64,000 nt of DNA from Caballeronia sp. M1242 (GTDB lineage: Bacteria > Pseudomonadota > Gammaproteobacteria > Burkholderiales > Burkholderiaceae). The notes beneath the pieces are model-generated. The model saw only the letters and a program-made list of their open reading frames with translations, did not search any database and was not told the DNA's origin. Location: assembly GCF_017220215.1 (NCBI RefSeq), contig NZ_CP071129.1:372001-436000 (forward strand), in the 5' to 3' direction. Numbering within the stretch: position 1 is the stretch's first letter; the number at the start of each line of letters is the position of its first letter. Shown here piece by piece: positions 9,301-18,860 of the stretch. The position numbers and the translations under genes are program-made.

Positions 9301-10629
9301 TTTTTCGCGCTGGCGCTGCACTTCTTCTTCGCTGCGCGGCGGCACGCGTTCCGTGTAGATCGTGAAATTGGCGATCTGCCCGCGCGGATTGAAGCGCACG
9401 AGTTCGTTCAGCACGCGCGCCGGAACCGGCAGCGCGCGCGTGAATTCAGCAAGGATGCCGAGATCGGCTTCATCGCCCGTCACGCGAAAGAGCAGGCCGA
9501 CGTTGACCGCCGCCGGGCGATACGTTGCGCTGAGCGTCCGCGAGGTCAGGAGGCGCGCGACCGGCGTGCCGTCGTCGAGCGCGGGCTGGCCGAGTTCGGC
9601 GCGCAGGTCGGAGAGATTGAGCGTGTACGCGCCGTCCTTCTTGTCGACGGTCCAGCCGAAGCGCGCCACCGGAAGATCGAGTCGCGGCTGCGTCGCCCGC
9701 ACGCGCAGCGCGATGTTGCCGCCCGCGAGGTCGCCGTTCGCGCTCTGCAACTCTCCGCGCGCGAAGTTGACCCAGATGCGGTTCTCGACGCGGCCGTCGT
9801 AGATGGCGAACGGCAGCTTCACGTAGCGCCCGAGTGTCGGCAGATCCAGCGGACCGGTCGACACGTACACGCGGCCCGTCCAGTTCGCGGGCGCGCCCAT
9901 CGCGCTGAACGGCTCGTGGCGAAAGTCCGCGCGCAGGTCGAGCGGACCGTGCAGCACCTCGCCGTCGGGCGGCGCGGCAAGCGCCACGCGATGACGCAGG
10001 CCGTCGTTCAGCACGGTGAGCCGCAGCCGCTTGAACGCGATCTCGGGCGCGCCGCGCTGGGCGTCGCGCCAACGCAGCGTGCCGTCGCGCAGCAGAATGT
10101 GCTCTTGTCCGAGCAGCCATGTGGTGAACGCGTTAGAGCCCGTGCGATGCGTCGGAATCGGCACGCCCGCGACCGTGACTTCGCCTCGGACGTTGCGCGC
10201 GGCGATCACGTCGGGGCCATCGACGGTCAGATCCGCCAGTTTCGGCTTGAGCTGCACGAGCGAGCGCCACGCGATACTCGCGCTCGCGTGCGGCACCGCG
10301 AGCCCCGGCGAGCCGTCGGCGGCGTCGATGCGAAGATTGTCGATGTCGATGGTCGGCTGCATGCCCGTCCATCGCGCGGACAGCCGGCCGATGCGCAACT
10401 GCGCGTGCATGCGCGTGGAGACGGCTTCTTCGATGCGCGGCCTGAACGAATCGATCTGCGGCAGCACGACATAGCGCAGGCCGAGATAGATGCAGGCGAC
10501 CGCGAAATACAGCACGGCCGCGATGACGAGAACGACTTTGAGAACGCGCGACAGAACGCGCTCGGCGTTGCCGCTGGGCTGGGCTTGTCCAACTTCGGTC
10601 GGGTCGACGGATCGTCTGCTGTCGGACAT
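6361..10629 (-). CDS. yhdP: YhdP family AsmA-like envelope protein
   Basis: A very large protein of about 1,422 residues. It has one N-terminal membrane segment (roughly residues 24-46, VLKVVLVIAAVLYFAVACIY) and a long periplasmic part. That layout fits the AsmA/YhdP group, thought to bridge inner and outer membranes for phospholipid transport. The C-terminal region (VHGSVDLPKKTQDLRVKVIP, then a hydrophobic stretch) is the family's conserved AsmA_2 end. I placed the start at ATG 10629 (MSDSRRSVDP); an open extension to 10803 is Arg-rich and runs into the glnE promoter region. It is divergent from glnE, an arrangement I recall as common in Burkholderiaceae. Confidence 0.9.
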   Translation of the reverse strand: MSDSRRSVDPTEVGQAQPSGNAERVLSRVLKVVLVIAAVLYFAVACIYLGLRYVVLPQIDSFRPRIEEAVSTRMHAQLRIGRLSARWTGMQPTIDIDNLRIDAADGSPGLAVPHASASIAWRSLVQLKPKLADLTVDGPDVIAARNVRGEVTVAGVPIPTHRTGSNAFTTWLLGQEHILLRDGTLRWRDAQRGAPEIAFKRLRLTVLNDGLRHRVALAAPPDGEVLHGPLDLRADFRHEPFSAMGAPANWTGRVYVSTGPLDLPTLGRYVKLPFAIYDGRVENRIWVNFARGELQSANGDLAGGNIALRVRATQPRLDLPVARFGWTVDKKDGAYTLNLSDLRAELGQPALDDGTPVARLLTSRTLSATYRPAAVNVGLLFRVTGDEADLGILAEFTRALPVPARVLNELVRFNPRGQIANFTIYTERVPPRSEEEVQRQREKGDAKLLHYAFKGNLQGISVQAQEPPPGLTANNHPRAGIPGIENLWGAVDANESQGTISIDTKNAAVTIPGAFDDPRLIFDSLQGHASWTVADAIAPGELRRAFTIHLDTLRVRNADAEGEVTAAYWNQGHGRGNLDLKAKVAHLNATHLVRYLPTSLNERVRVYLGHALQAGVARNATLEVHGDLTRFPYAKFPDAGVFRIEAPFTGGKFDPTPFPPRKMANGLPNFWPAFEGIDGTFTLAQNKLGFDIHRGHYKGVAVSRVIGRIDDTGNRETKLWIDGQARGPLADMLQYVDNSSLGLMAKHATRKLDAKGNASLALTLGIPRYRPPPPLPPLRTEYKGSLTFADNEVAYANLPPLTHLRGRADFAAKTVTLDSLTAQLLGGDVRATGGVRPDGSYAFDVNGRIGTDAAARSNGRMSPQVTQLLTRIDGAAPYELHVRGAKNALPDVQAKADLTGVGIDLPAPFGKAKGAPMPFAFSFAPAPGAASDLHDARLALGPLAAHYQLRRIGRADVKIDPENPAAPMNMRATLQAVRGAITVNKSADLPAEGVTADVDLNTLDADAWRKVFADANANASPSAPSPPASDTARQFVPTRAALRIGTLKLLDRRWENIAIDAREESSDRKWLANIASDQVTGSVAFTPGAVKGGPGAVQARLDRVAIPDKADNAPAEKAISKPPRNMPSIDVIVNQLLFRGRDLGRLEVDAHNEVVADEPIWTLDKLQLANPDATLTANAIWRALPGAQPPRDGDATPRRTSVDFRLDVNNGGQFLDRFGVPHSVNGATGSVSGHAGWNGGPTAVGLPTLDGTVAVDLRHGQILRAPAAAKWLGILSLRSLANLLTLHFEDVVGKGLPFEKLTGNARIADGIARTDDLSMITPPARVQVHGSVDLPKKTQDLRVKVIPTVGAGAVALGAAVINPLLGLGALAADLALSQSIKKAFAVDYSITGSWTKPVIQRLHGDQGKIESPAAVARPSAAQ

Positions 10630-10827
10630 GCTGCGGCTGTTCGGCGATATGGTAGTTTTGCGTGTTCGACGCTGAAATGTAACACAGGGCAAGGCGCGGA
10701 CATCTGCGGCGTGCGCGCGCCGGACCGCCCTCAAAGGCCCGCTGCGCAAGCCTTTCCAGCGGCGCCGCCTGCGCCCGCCCGCGCACCGAAACACTCGACG
10801 CAAAGCAACCTGCGAGCCTAATCATTC

Positions 10828-13620
10828 ATGACCGATGTCACTCTGCGCAGTTCCGGCTATTCCACTTATGCAGCCCGCGCGTATGCCGCGCGCGCCGAAC
10901 TGGCATCGAACGTGGCGGAGTGGGCGCAGTCGCCCGTCACGCGCGAGTGGATCGAAGCGCGTCTCGACGCGCACTGCGCGCGCGCTTCGTCGAACGGCGC
11001 GCTCGACGAAGCCGCGCTCAAAACCGCGCTGCGGCGCCTTCGCGTGGACGTGTTCTGCACGGTGATGGAGCGCGATTTGCGCGGCGCGGCCGATGTCGCC
11101 GAAGTCACCGGCGCGATGACCGATCTCGCCGAAGTCACCATTCAGCGCGCGCTCGCCGTGCTGACGGCGGACCTCGAAACGCTGTTCGGCGAGCCGCGTG
11201 GCCCGAACGGCGAGCGGCTCACGCTCGGCGTCGTCGGCATGGGCAAGCTCGGCGGGCGCGAGTTGAACGCGTCGTCGGATATCGATCTGATCTTTGTCTA
11301 CGAAGACGACGGCGAAACCGCCGGCGGCACGCGCGCGCCGCTCGCGACGCAGGAATTCTTCACGCGGCTCGGGCGTCGGCTGATCGGCGCGCTCGCGGAA
11401 ATCACCCAGGACGGCTACGTGTTTCGCGTCGACATGCGGCTGCGTCCGAACGGCGATTCCGGGCCGCTCGTGTGCAGTCTCGGCATGCTCGAAGAGTACT
11501 TCTACGTGCAAGGCCGCGAGTGGGAACGCTACGCGTGGATCAAGGCGCGGCTCGTGTCCGAGCGCGAAAGCGAGTCCGCACAACGGCTTGCGAAGCAACT
11601 CGACGCGATCGCCACGCCGTTCGTCTACCGGCGCTATCTCGATTACGGCGTGATCGCGGCGATCCGCTCGCTGCATCAGCAGATTCGGCAGGAAGCGCGA
11701 CGCCGCGCGTCCATGCGACCGGACAAGGCCGACGACATCAAGCTCGGGCGCGGCGGCATCCGTGAGATCGAGTTCAGCGCGCAAGTGTTTCAGTTGATTC
11801 GCGGCGGACAGGCAGCGGATTTTCGTATCCGGCCGACGCTCGCCGTGCTCGAACGCGCGGCGGCCAACGGGCTCATCGCGCCTAATGTGCGCGATGCGCT
11901 CACCGAGGCGTATCTCTTCCTGCGCACGGTCGAGCATCGTCTGCAATATCGCAACGACGCGCAGACGCACGCCATGCCGGTCGCCGACGAGGAGCGCGCG
12001 CTGCTGGCGTCGTCGCTCGGTTTCGCGGATTACGCGGCGTTGATGAAGAAGCTGGACGCGCACCGCGAATTCGTCGAGCAGCAATTCGACGCGATCTTCG
12101 CCGACAAGGTGAGCGGCGAGCATGGCTGCGGCGTGGCCGAAGATTCGGCGGCGTCGTGGATCTGGAGCAGCGCGCTCGCCGACGAATCCGCGCAGGACGA
12201 ACTCACCGCGCGTCTCATGGAACTGGGCTTCGCGGACCCGGCGCCGGTGCTCGCGCGGCTGACGGGCGTGTGGAACTCGTCGCGCTATGCCGGGCTGCCG
12301 GAACAAAGCCGTGGCCGGTTCGACATCGTCGTGCAGCGCGCGCTGGAAGCCGTGCAGAACATCGACGCGGCGCGCCGCGTGGACACCATCGCGCGTCTCT
12401 TCGATCTGCTCGAAGCGACGGCGAAGCGCGGCGCGTATCTCGCGTTGCTCACCGAATATCCGGCGGCGCTCGACCGCGTGCTCTCGGTGCTGTCGGGGTC
12501 GCGCTGGGCGGCGGGCTATCTGATCCGTCATCCGCAATTGCTCGACGAATTGCTCGACGACGAAGCGATTTCCAGCCCGTTCGACTGGCCCGAATTCCGG
12601 CGCGCGCTGAATGCGCGCCTCGCCGCCGCCGAGGACGCCGAGCACCAGATGGACTTGCTGCGCCACGCGCATCAGGCCGAAGTGTTCCGCATTCTGCTGC
12701 TGGATCTGGCGGGGCGGCTGACGGTCGAGCACGTGAGCGACCGCTTGTCCGAACTGGCGGACGCAGTGCTCGACGTGACGGTCGAAACCGTCTGGAAACA
12801 GTTCCCGAAGCGGCATCGCGAGACGCCGAAGTTCTCGGTCATCGCGTACGGGAAGCTGGGCGGCAAGGAACTGGGCTACGCGTCGGATCTCGATCTGATC
12901 TTTCTCTACGACGATCCGGACGACGCCGCCTCCGACATCTACGCGATGTTCGCGCGCCGTTTGATTACGTGGCTGACGGCGGCGACGGGCGCGGGCACGC
13001 TGTTCGACGTCGACTTGCGGCTGCGGCCGAACGGCGAGTCTGGCCTGTTGGTCACGAGCCTCGATTCGTTTCGCCGCTATCAGCTACGCGAGGGCGACGC
13101 GGCCAATACCGCGTGGGTGTGGGAGCATCAGGCATTGTCGCGGGCGCGGTTCAGCGCGGGCGATGTCGACATCGGCGCGCAATTCGAAGCCATTCGCGCC
13201 GACGTGCTGGTGATGGAGCGCGATGCGGCGGCGCTCGCGCTCGAAATCGTCGCGATGCGGGAACGCGTGGCGGCGGGGCATCCGAATCGCAGCGATCTGT
13301 TCGACCTGAAGCACGATCGCGGCGGCATGGTGGATATCGAGTTCATCGTGCAGTACTGGGTGCTGCTGCATACGCGGACGCACCGCGAGTTTCTGCGCAA
13401 CGCGGGGAACATCACGCTCTTGAAGATCGCGGCGCGGAGCGGCCTCATTTCGGAGCCCGATGCGGAGACCATCGGCGCGGCGTACCGGTATTACCGCAAG
13501 CTCCAGCACACGCTGCGGCTCGACGGGATGGAGAAGGCGCGCGTCGATCCGGCTGTCGTGCGCGCGGAGCGCGAAGCGGTGACAGGGCTCTGGCGGCGCG
13601 TGTTTGGGGCTGGGATGTAA
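10828..13620 (+). CDS. glnE: Bifunctional glutamine synthetase adenylyltransferase/deadenylase
   Basis: A 930-residue GlnE that adds or removes AMP on glutamine synthetase in response to the PII protein and glutamine. Two nucleotidyltransferase domains are present. The N-terminal deadenylase has GMGKLGGRELNASSDIDLIF from about residue 137. The C-terminal adenylylase has YGKLGGKELGYASDLDLIF from about residue 673. Each is followed by its helical regulatory domain (LGRGGIREIEF; DRGGMVDIEFIVQYW). The size is normal. The ATG at 10828 is the natural start, although its ribosome site is weak. A degenerate second copy of the last part of this gene lies about 190 bases downstream. Confidence 0.96.
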   Translation: MTDVTLRSSGYSTYAARAYAARAELASNVAEWAQSPVTREWIEARLDAHCARASSNGALDEAALKTALRRLRVDVFCTVMERDLRGAADVAEVTGAMTDLAEVTIQRALAVLTADLETLFGEPRGPNGERLTLGVVGMGKLGGRELNASSDIDLIFVYEDDGETAGGTRAPLATQEFFTRLGRRLIGALAEITQDGYVFRVDMRLRPNGDSGPLVCSLGMLEEYFYVQGREWERYAWIKARLVSERESESAQRLAKQLDAIATPFVYRRYLDYGVIAAIRSLHQQIRQEARRRASMRPDKADDIKLGRGGIREIEFSAQVFQLIRGGQAADFRIRPTLAVLERAAANGLIAPNVRDALTEAYLFLRTVEHRLQYRNDAQTHAMPVADEERALLASSLGFADYAALMKKLDAHREFVEQQFDAIFADKVSGEHGCGVAEDSAASWIWSSALADESAQDELTARLMELGFADPAPVLARLTGVWNSSRYAGLPEQSRGRFDIVVQRALEAVQNIDAARRVDTIARLFDLLEATAKRGAYLALLTEYPAALDRVLSVLSGSRWAAGYLIRHPQLLDELLDDEAISSPFDWPEFRRALNARLAAAEDAEHQMDLLRHAHQAEVFRILLLDLAGRLTVEHVSDRLSELADAVLDVTVETVWKQFPKRHRETPKFSVIAYGKLGGKELGYASDLDLIFLYDDPDDAASDIYAMFARRLITWLTAATGAGTLFDVDLRLRPNGESGLLVTSLDSFRRYQLREGDAANTAWVWEHQALSRARFSAGDVDIGAQFEAIRADVLVMERDAAALALEIVAMRERVAAGHPNRSDLFDLKHDRGGMVDIEFIVQYWVLLHTRTHREFLRNAGNITLLKIAARSGLISEPDAETIGAAYRYYRKLQHTLRLDGMEKARVDPAVVRAEREAVTGLWRRVFGAGM

Positions 13621-13690
13621 AGCGGCGGGTGCTTGGCGCGTGAGAGGTGACGCGATGTGAGCGGCGCGTGCGCGGCCCGGGTCCGGCGTG

Positions 13691-13800
13691 TCCAGAAGCA
13701 CGCTGAGGCTCTACCGCATGCAGAAACCCCGCGTCGACCCGGCTGGCGTGCGCATCCTACGTGAAGCGGTGACGGCGCTGTAGCGGCGCGGTGTGCGCCG
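13691..13800 (+). pseudogene. Decayed duplicate of the 3' end of glnE
   Basis: The stretch from TCCAG at 13691 aligns base for base with glnE from 13502, at a constant offset near 190 apart from a small indel at 13697-13703. Translated in the matching frame, it keeps RL..M.K.RVDPA.VR..REAVT.L..RR of the glnE C-terminus. It also carries substitutions and a TAG where glnE has a Trp codon. It has no start and is not expressed as glnE. It is either a partial tandem duplication or the displaced original tail left when the glnE 3' end was replaced by recombination. Confidence 0.72.
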
Positions 13801-13854
13801 CGCGTGGGCGACGCGTCAGGGGCAGGCCAGAAGCCCGCCCCCCGCCCGCCGCGC

Positions 13855-15507
13855 TCACGCCGCCAGCATTTCCTTCGCGTGCTTGCGCGTCGTCGCGGTG
13901 ATTTCGATACCGCCGAGCATCCGCGCCACTTCCTCGATGCGCTTCGCCTTGTCGAGCGGCGTCACCGTGCTGACGGTGCCGCCGGCATCGTCGGACGACT
14001 TCGCGACTTGGAAATGCTGATCGCCGCGCGCGGCCACTTGCGGCAAGTGCGTGACGCACAGCACCTGACGGTCGCGCCCGAGTTGATGCAAGAGCCGCCC
14101 GACGACTTCCGCGACGCCGCCGCCGATGCCCGTGTCCACTTCGTCGAAGATGAGCGTGGGCGTGGGACTCGCGGTACTCGCGATGACCGCGAGCGCGAGG
14201 CTGATACGCGCCAGTTCGCCGCCCGAGGCGACCTTCGCGAGCGGCCGCAGCGCGACGCCCGCGTGACCGGCAACGCGAAACTCGATCTGCTCCAGCCCGT
14301 TCGCGCCGCCTTCCGCAAGCGGCACGAGCGCGACTTCGAAGCTGCCGCCCGCCATCGACAGTTCCTGCATGCCTTCGGTGACCGCTTTCGAGAGCGACTT
14401 CGCTGCCTTCGCGCGCGCCTTCGACAGCACGTTCGCTTCGGCGAGATACGCGTCTTTCGCTTTCGCGGCGGCGGCGTTCAGCGCGTCGAGGTCCGCGGCG
14501 GCGTCGAGTTCGGCGAGCTGACGGCGGCGCGTTTCGTGTTCTTCCGGCAAGGCTTCGGGCTGAAGACGGAATTTGCGCGCCGTCGAATGAAGCTGATCCA
14601 TGCGCTTTTCGACTTGCGCGAGCCGGTCCGGATCGAGCTCCAGCCGCTGCGCATAGTGCGACAGCGAGTACGACGCCTCCTGCAACTGTATTTCGGCCGG
14701 TTCGAGCGAGGCGAGCGCATCGTTGAGCGCCGGGTCGATGTCGGCGAGAGCGCGCAGCTTCGAAATGATGGCGCCGAGCTGGGAGATCATCGCGTCATCG
14801 GATTCGGACAGCGCGCCGAGCGCGTTCTGCACGCCGTCGATCAGACTCGCCGAATGCGACAGCCGATGATGCTCCGCGCTCACTTCCTCCCATTCGCCGG
14901 GCTGCGGCGCGAGCTTGTCGAACTCGCTGAGTTGCCAGGCAAGGCGTTCGCGCTCCAGCTGCAGTTCGCGGTCGCGGCTTTGCGCGGCGTCCACGGCCTG
15001 CTGCGCTTCGCGCCAAGCCCGCCATGCGCGATTCACGGCGGCAGCCGTATCGACCAGACCGGCGTGCGTGTCGAACAGTTCGCGCTGCGCGTCGGGACGC
15101 ATCAATAACTGATGCGCGTGCTGGCCGTGGATATCCACGAGCATTTCGCCGACTTGGCGCAATTGCGTGAGCGTCGCCGGCGTGCCGTTGATAAAAGCGC
15201 GCGAGCGGCCGCTCGAATCAATCACGCGGCGCAGCATCACCGTGTCGCCGTCTTGCGAAAGCGCGTGCTCGTCGAGCCAGCGAACTACTTGGGCGTGCGT
15301 GCCGAACTCGGCGGTGATGTCCGCGCGCGGCTCGCCGGTGCGCACGACGCTCGCATCGGCGCGCGCGCCGAGCGTGAGCGCGAGGGCGTCGATCAGGATC
15401 GACTTTCCCGCGCCGGTTTCACCCGAAAAAACCGTGAAGCCCGAATCGAATTCGATGTCGAGCGCGGCGACGATGACGAAGTCTCGAATGGAGAGATGAC
15501 GGAGCAT
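13855..15507 (-). CDS. recN: DNA repair protein RecN
   Basis: A 550-residue SMC-like ATPase used in double-strand-break repair and the SOS response. Walker A, GETGAGKS, is at residues 29-36, after the typical MLRHLSIRDFVIVAALDIEF start. A long helical central region holds the coiled-coil arms. The signature and Walker B, LIFDEVDTGIGGGVAEVVG, lie near the C-terminus and are followed by CVTHLPQVAA. The length is normal for the family. The ATG at 15507 lies 35 bases beyond the nadK stop, so nadK and recN are probably cotranscribed. No clear LexA box is visible in the 35-base gap. Confidence 0.96.
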   Translation of the reverse strand: MLRHLSIRDFVIVAALDIEFDSGFTVFSGETGAGKSILIDALALTLGARADASVVRTGEPRADITAEFGTHAQVVRWLDEHALSQDGDTVMLRRVIDSSGRSRAFINGTPATLTQLRQVGEMLVDIHGQHAHQLLMRPDAQRELFDTHAGLVDTAAAVNRAWRAWREAQQAVDAAQSRDRELQLERERLAWQLSEFDKLAPQPGEWEEVSAEHHRLSHSASLIDGVQNALGALSESDDAMISQLGAIISKLRALADIDPALNDALASLEPAEIQLQEASYSLSHYAQRLELDPDRLAQVEKRMDQLHSTARKFRLQPEALPEEHETRRRQLAELDAAADLDALNAAAAKAKDAYLAEANVLSKARAKAAKSLSKAVTEGMQELSMAGGSFEVALVPLAEGGANGLEQIEFRVAGHAGVALRPLAKVASGGELARISLALAVIASTASPTPTLIFDEVDTGIGGGVAEVVGRLLHQLGRDRQVLCVTHLPQVAARGDQHFQVAKSSDDAGGTVSTVTPLDKAKRIEEVARMLGGIEITATTRKHAKEMLAA

Positions 15508-15542
15508 GGACGCTTCGGGAAGGGTTCGGCAAAGTTGTGCGG

Positions 15543-16436
15543 TCAGACAGACGAGTCCTGCGAGGGATGCTCGTTCCAGTGCAGTTTCTTGCGCAGCGTG
15601 GCGTACGTGCTGTAGCCGACCGGATGCAGCACCGGCACGGTGTGCCGGGAGCGCCGCACCTCGATGGCGTCGTTCAGTTCGACGGCGGTGAACGACTGCA
15701 TGTCGAAGTTCACGTTCACGTCGCGCCCGCCGATGATCTGAATGGTGACCTTCGAGTCGTCGGGCAGCACGATCGGACGGTTCGAAAGCGAGTGCGGCGC
15801 GATCGGCACGAGCACGAAGCCTTGCAGTTGCGGATGCAGAATCGGCCCGGCGGAAGACAGTGCGTACGCCGTGGAGCCGGTCGGCGTCGCGACGATCAGC
15901 CCGTCGGAGCGCTGGTTGTACATGAAGTGGCCGTCCACCGACACGCGCAACTCCGCCATGCCCGAGAAGCCGCTGCGATTCACCACCACGTCGTTGAACG
16001 CGAGCGCGTGATAGATCGGCTTGTCGTTGCGCACGATGCGCGCTTCGAGCAGGCTGCGCTCCTCGCGCTCGAATTGCCCCGCGAGCATTTGCGGCACGCG
16101 TTCGCGCATCTCCTTGAGCGGAATGTCCGTGATGAACCCGAGCCGCCCGTGATTCACGCCGATGAGCGGCGTTCTGTACGGCGCGAGCTGACGGCCCACG
16201 CCGAGCATGGTGCCGTCGCCGCCGAGAACGACAGCGACATCCGCCCGCGCGCCGATCTCCGCGATGGACAGCGCGGGATAGTCGGTCACGCCGACGTCCT
16301 TGGCGGTGCCGGCTTCGAACACCACGTCGAAGCCCTGGTTCGCAATGTGCTCCGCGAGCGATCGCAGCGGCGCCTCGATGCCGGGCGTGTTGGTGCGCCC
16401 GACCAGGGCGACGGTCTTGAATTGGCCAATTTCCAT
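15543..16436 (-). CDS. nadK: NAD kinase
   Basis: A 297-residue enzyme that phosphorylates NAD to NADP with ATP. The catalytic GGDGTMLG is at residues 72-79, [10 protein letters not shown] follows, and the NAD-binding segment [16 protein letters not shown] is complete. Length and organisation match proteobacterial NadK (PpnK). The ATG at 16436 begins [14 protein letters not shown]. It precedes recN on the same strand and diverges from hrcA. Confidence 0.96.
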   Translation of the reverse strand: MEIGQFKTVALVGRTNTPGIEAPLRSLAEHIANQGFDVVFEAGTAKDVGVTDYPALSIAEIGARADVAVVLGGDGTMLGVGRQLAPYRTPLIGVNHGRLGFITDIPLKEMRERVPQMLAGQFEREERSLLEARIVRNDKPIYHALAFNDVVVNRSGFSGMAELRVSVDGHFMYNQRSDGLIVATPTGSTAYALSSAGPILHPQLQGFVLVPIAPHSLSNRPIVLPDDSKVTIQIIGGRDVNVNFDMQSFTAVELNDAIEVRRSRHTVPVLHPVGYSTYATLRKKLHWNEHPSQDSSV

Positions 16437-16622
16437 GCCGGCATTACACCATAGGTCGAAGGCGAAAAGAACCGGCGCCGCGCGGTCTCAGGTAGCTCCG
16501 GTTTGTCGCTAGAATGGAGCGGACATTGAACGATCGGCGCGCCGCCGGACGCAGCCCGAAACGGCGCGAGCCCGCGGCGGCAGCCGTCGCCGCGCTTTGA
16601 CACGTTGCGTTAAAATTTGCCC

Positions 16623-17639
16623 ATGCTAGACCCACGTGCACAAACCCTCCTGAAAACGTTGATCGAGCGTTACATCGCCGAAGGTCAGCCGGTCGGTTCG
16701 CGCACGTTATCACGTCACTCCGGCCTCGAACTGAGTCCCGCCACCATCCGCAACGTGATGTCGGACCTCGAGGACCTCGGCCTCGTCGCCAGTCCGCATA
16801 CTTCCGCTGGGCGCATTCCCACGCCGCGCGGCTATCGCCTGTTCGTCGACACCATGCTCACGGTCGAAGCCCCGCAGGACGAGGCGATGACCACGGCCGT
16901 CAAGACGCGTCTGCAAGGCGAGGAGCCGCAGAAGATCGTCGCTGCGGCGGCGAGCGTGCTGTCCAGCCTGTCCTCGTTCGCAGGCGTGATCCTCACGCCG
17001 CGGCGCAGCCACATGTTCAAGCAGATCGAGTTCATGCGGCTGTCGGACAAGCGCATTCTGCTCATCATCGTGACGCCGGAAGGCGACGTGCAAAACCGCA
17101 TGATGGCCACGCAGCGCGACTACTCGCCCTCGCAACTCACCGAAGCCTCGAATTACATCAACGCGCATTTCGCGGGCCTGTCCTTCGACGAAGTGCGCCG
17201 CCGGCTGCGCGAGGAAATCGACCAGTTGCGCGGCGACATGACCACGCTGATGCAAGCGGCGGTCGTCGCGAGCACGGCCGAAACCGATCCCGGCGAGACC
17301 GTGCTGATTTCCGGCGAGCGCAACCTGCTCGAAGTCGCGGACCTTTCGTCGGACATGGCGCGGCTGCGCAAACTCTTCGACCTCTTCGACCAAAAGACGA
17401 GCCTCCTGCAATTGCTGGATGTTTCGAGTCACGCGCAGGGCGTGCAGATTTTCATCGGCGGGGAATCGAATCTCGTGCCGATCGAGGAGATGAGCGTCGT
17501 GACCGCGCCGTACGAAGTGAACGGCAAGATCGTCGGCACGCTCGGCGTGATCGGCCCGACGCGCATGGCCTACAACCGCGTGATTCCCATCGTCGATATC
17601 ACGGCGCGCCTGCTGTCGATGTCGCTCAGCCAGCAATAA
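16623..17639 (+). CDS. hrcA: Heat-inducible transcription repressor HrcA
   Basis: A 338-residue repressor that binds CIRCE elements and is kept active by GroEL. The N-terminal winged-helix region has [20 protein letters not shown] and [19 protein letters not shown]. The GAF-like middle and the C-terminal [18 protein letters not shown] end are both present. I chose ATG 16623 (MLDPRAQT), the standard family start; a TTG at 16617 is in frame but unlikely. I find no CIRCE inverted repeat (TTAGCACTC-N9-GAGTGCTAA) near hrcA, grpE, dnaK or dnaJ. Its targets, such as groESL, therefore probably lie outside the window. Confidence 0.95.
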   Translation: MLDPRAQTLLKTLIERYIAEGQPVGSRTLSRHSGLELSPATIRNVMSDLEDLGLVASPHTSAGRIPTPRGYRLFVDTMLTVEAPQDEAMTTAVKTRLQGEEPQKIVAAAASVLSSLSSFAGVILTPRRSHMFKQIEFMRLSDKRILLIIVTPEGDVQNRMMATQRDYSPSQLTEASNYINAHFAGLSFDEVRRRLREEIDQLRGDMTTLMQAAVVASTAETDPGETVLISGERNLLEVADLSSDMARLRKLFDLFDQKTSLLQLLDVSSHAQGVQIFIGGESNLVPIEEMSVVTAPYEVNGKIVGTLGVIGPTRMAYNRVIPIVDITARLLSMSLSQQ

Positions 17640-17723
17640 CGCGTCTTTGCGGGCATCTTGCCGCGCCGCCGAACGCGCCGCCACTAGGCCGTTCGGCCGA
17701 TGCAGCGTGCTGGAACGCGCCGC

Positions 17724-17729
17724 TATAAT
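17724..17729 (+). promoter_or_regulatory. -10 hexamer for hemH
   Basis: A perfect TATAAT 38 bases before the hemH ATG. No convincing -35 is found at the usual spacing. Confidence 0.45.
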
Positions 17730-17767
17730 GGCCGTCACCTTTCGATGACTTTCGGCCGCCTTGCCCT

Positions 17768-18835
17768 ATGCGTTTCGACCTCGAGTTGCCCTCGCAGCCC
17801 AGCGCCTCGCATCGCGTCGCGGTGCTGCTGATCAATCTCGGCACGCCGGACGCGCCCACGCCGCGAGCGGTGCGCAAATATCTCGCGCAGTTTCTGAGCG
17901 ATCCGCGCGTCGTCGAAATTCCGTCGTTTATCTGGCAAATCATTCTGCGCGGCATCATCCTGCCGTTTCGCGGGCGGGCATCGGCAAAAAAATACGCGCA
18001 GGTGTGGATGCCCGAAGGCTCGCCGTTGCGTGTCTATACGGAGCGGCAGGTCGAAGGCTTGCGGCGGCTTTTTGCGGCGAACGATTATCACGTCATCGTC
18101 GATTACGCGATGCGCTACGGCACGCCGGGCATCGGCGCCATGCTGAATCAGCTGAAGCTGGAAGGCGCCGATCGCATCCTGCTCGTGCCGATGTATCCGC
18201 AGTATTCGTCGTCGACCACGGCCACGGCTTTCGACGACGCCTTCACTGCGCTCAAGCGCGTGCGCAATCAGCCGGAGATCCGCACCATTCGCCATTACGC
18301 GGACCATCCCGCGTACATCGCGGCGCTCGCCGAGCAGGTGCGTGACTACTGGCGGCTGCACGGCCAGCCGGACTTCGCCTCGGGCGACAAGCTCGTGTTG
18401 AGTTTTCACGGCGTGCCGAAGCGGACCATGGATCTCGGCGACCCGTACCATGACCAATGCCAGTTGACCGGCTCGCTGCTCGCCTCCGCGCTGGGGCTCA
18501 CGCCGGTGGAATGCCGCGTGACGTTCCAGTCGCGCTTCGGCCGCGCGGAGTGGCTGCAGCCATACACCGCGCCGACCCTCGCGGAACTGGGCGCGGCCGG
18601 CGTGAAGCGCGTGGACGTGTTCTGCCCCGGCTTCACGGCGGACTGCCTGGAAACGATCGAGGAAATCGGCATCGAAGTGCGCGACGAATTTCTGAAGGCG
18701 GGCGGCAAGGAATTCCACCGCATCGCCTGCCTGAACGCTTCGCCGGCGTGGATCAAGGCGTTAGGCGAGATCGCGGCACAACATCTGCAAGGATGGCCTG
18801 TACAGGCCACGCAACCGGTGACGGTGGCGGCCTGA
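17768..18835 (+). CDS. hemH: Ferrochelatase
   Basis: A 355-residue enzyme that inserts ferrous iron into protoporphyrin IX, the last step of heme synthesis. It carries [11 protein letters not shown] near the start, [17 protein letters not shown], the catalytic-His segment [36 protein letters not shown] and [15 protein letters not shown]. Length is typical for betaproteobacteria. It follows hrcA by 128 bases and has its own probable -10. The Hsp15-like S4 gene starts 25 bases after its stop. Confidence 0.96.
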   Translation: MRFDLELPSQPSASHRVAVLLINLGTPDAPTPRAVRKYLAQFLSDPRVVEIPSFIWQIILRGIILPFRGRASAKKYAQVWMPEGSPLRVYTERQVEGLRRLFAANDYHVIVDYAMRYGTPGIGAMLNQLKLEGADRILLVPMYPQYSSSTTATAFDDAFTALKRVRNQPEIRTIRHYADHPAYIAALAEQVRDYWRLHGQPDFASGDKLVLSFHGVPKRTMDLGDPYHDQCQLTGSLLASALGLTPVECRVTFQSRFGRAEWLQPYTAPTLAELGAAGVKRVDVFCPGFTADCLETIEEIGIEVRDEFLKAGGKEFHRIACLNASPAWIKALGEIAAQHLQGWPVQATQPVTVAA

Positions 18836-18860
18836 AACCGCTCATCGCACGAGAATCACC

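Noticed and set aside
10630..10803. N-terminal extension of yhdP by 58 codons
   Set aside because: The extension is Arg-rich, lies in the glnE-yhdP divergent promoter region and precedes a natural MSDSRRS start just ahead of the membrane anchor.
8389..10821. An 810-codon open frame on the plus strand opposite yhdP
   Set aside because: Antisense shadow of yhdP; no ribosome site and no recognisable domain.
16597..16616. TTGACA followed by TAAAAT just before hrcA
   Set aside because: The spacing is only eight bases, far from the 16-18 needed for a sigma-70 promoter. The TAAAAT may still be a -10, but it has no proper -35.
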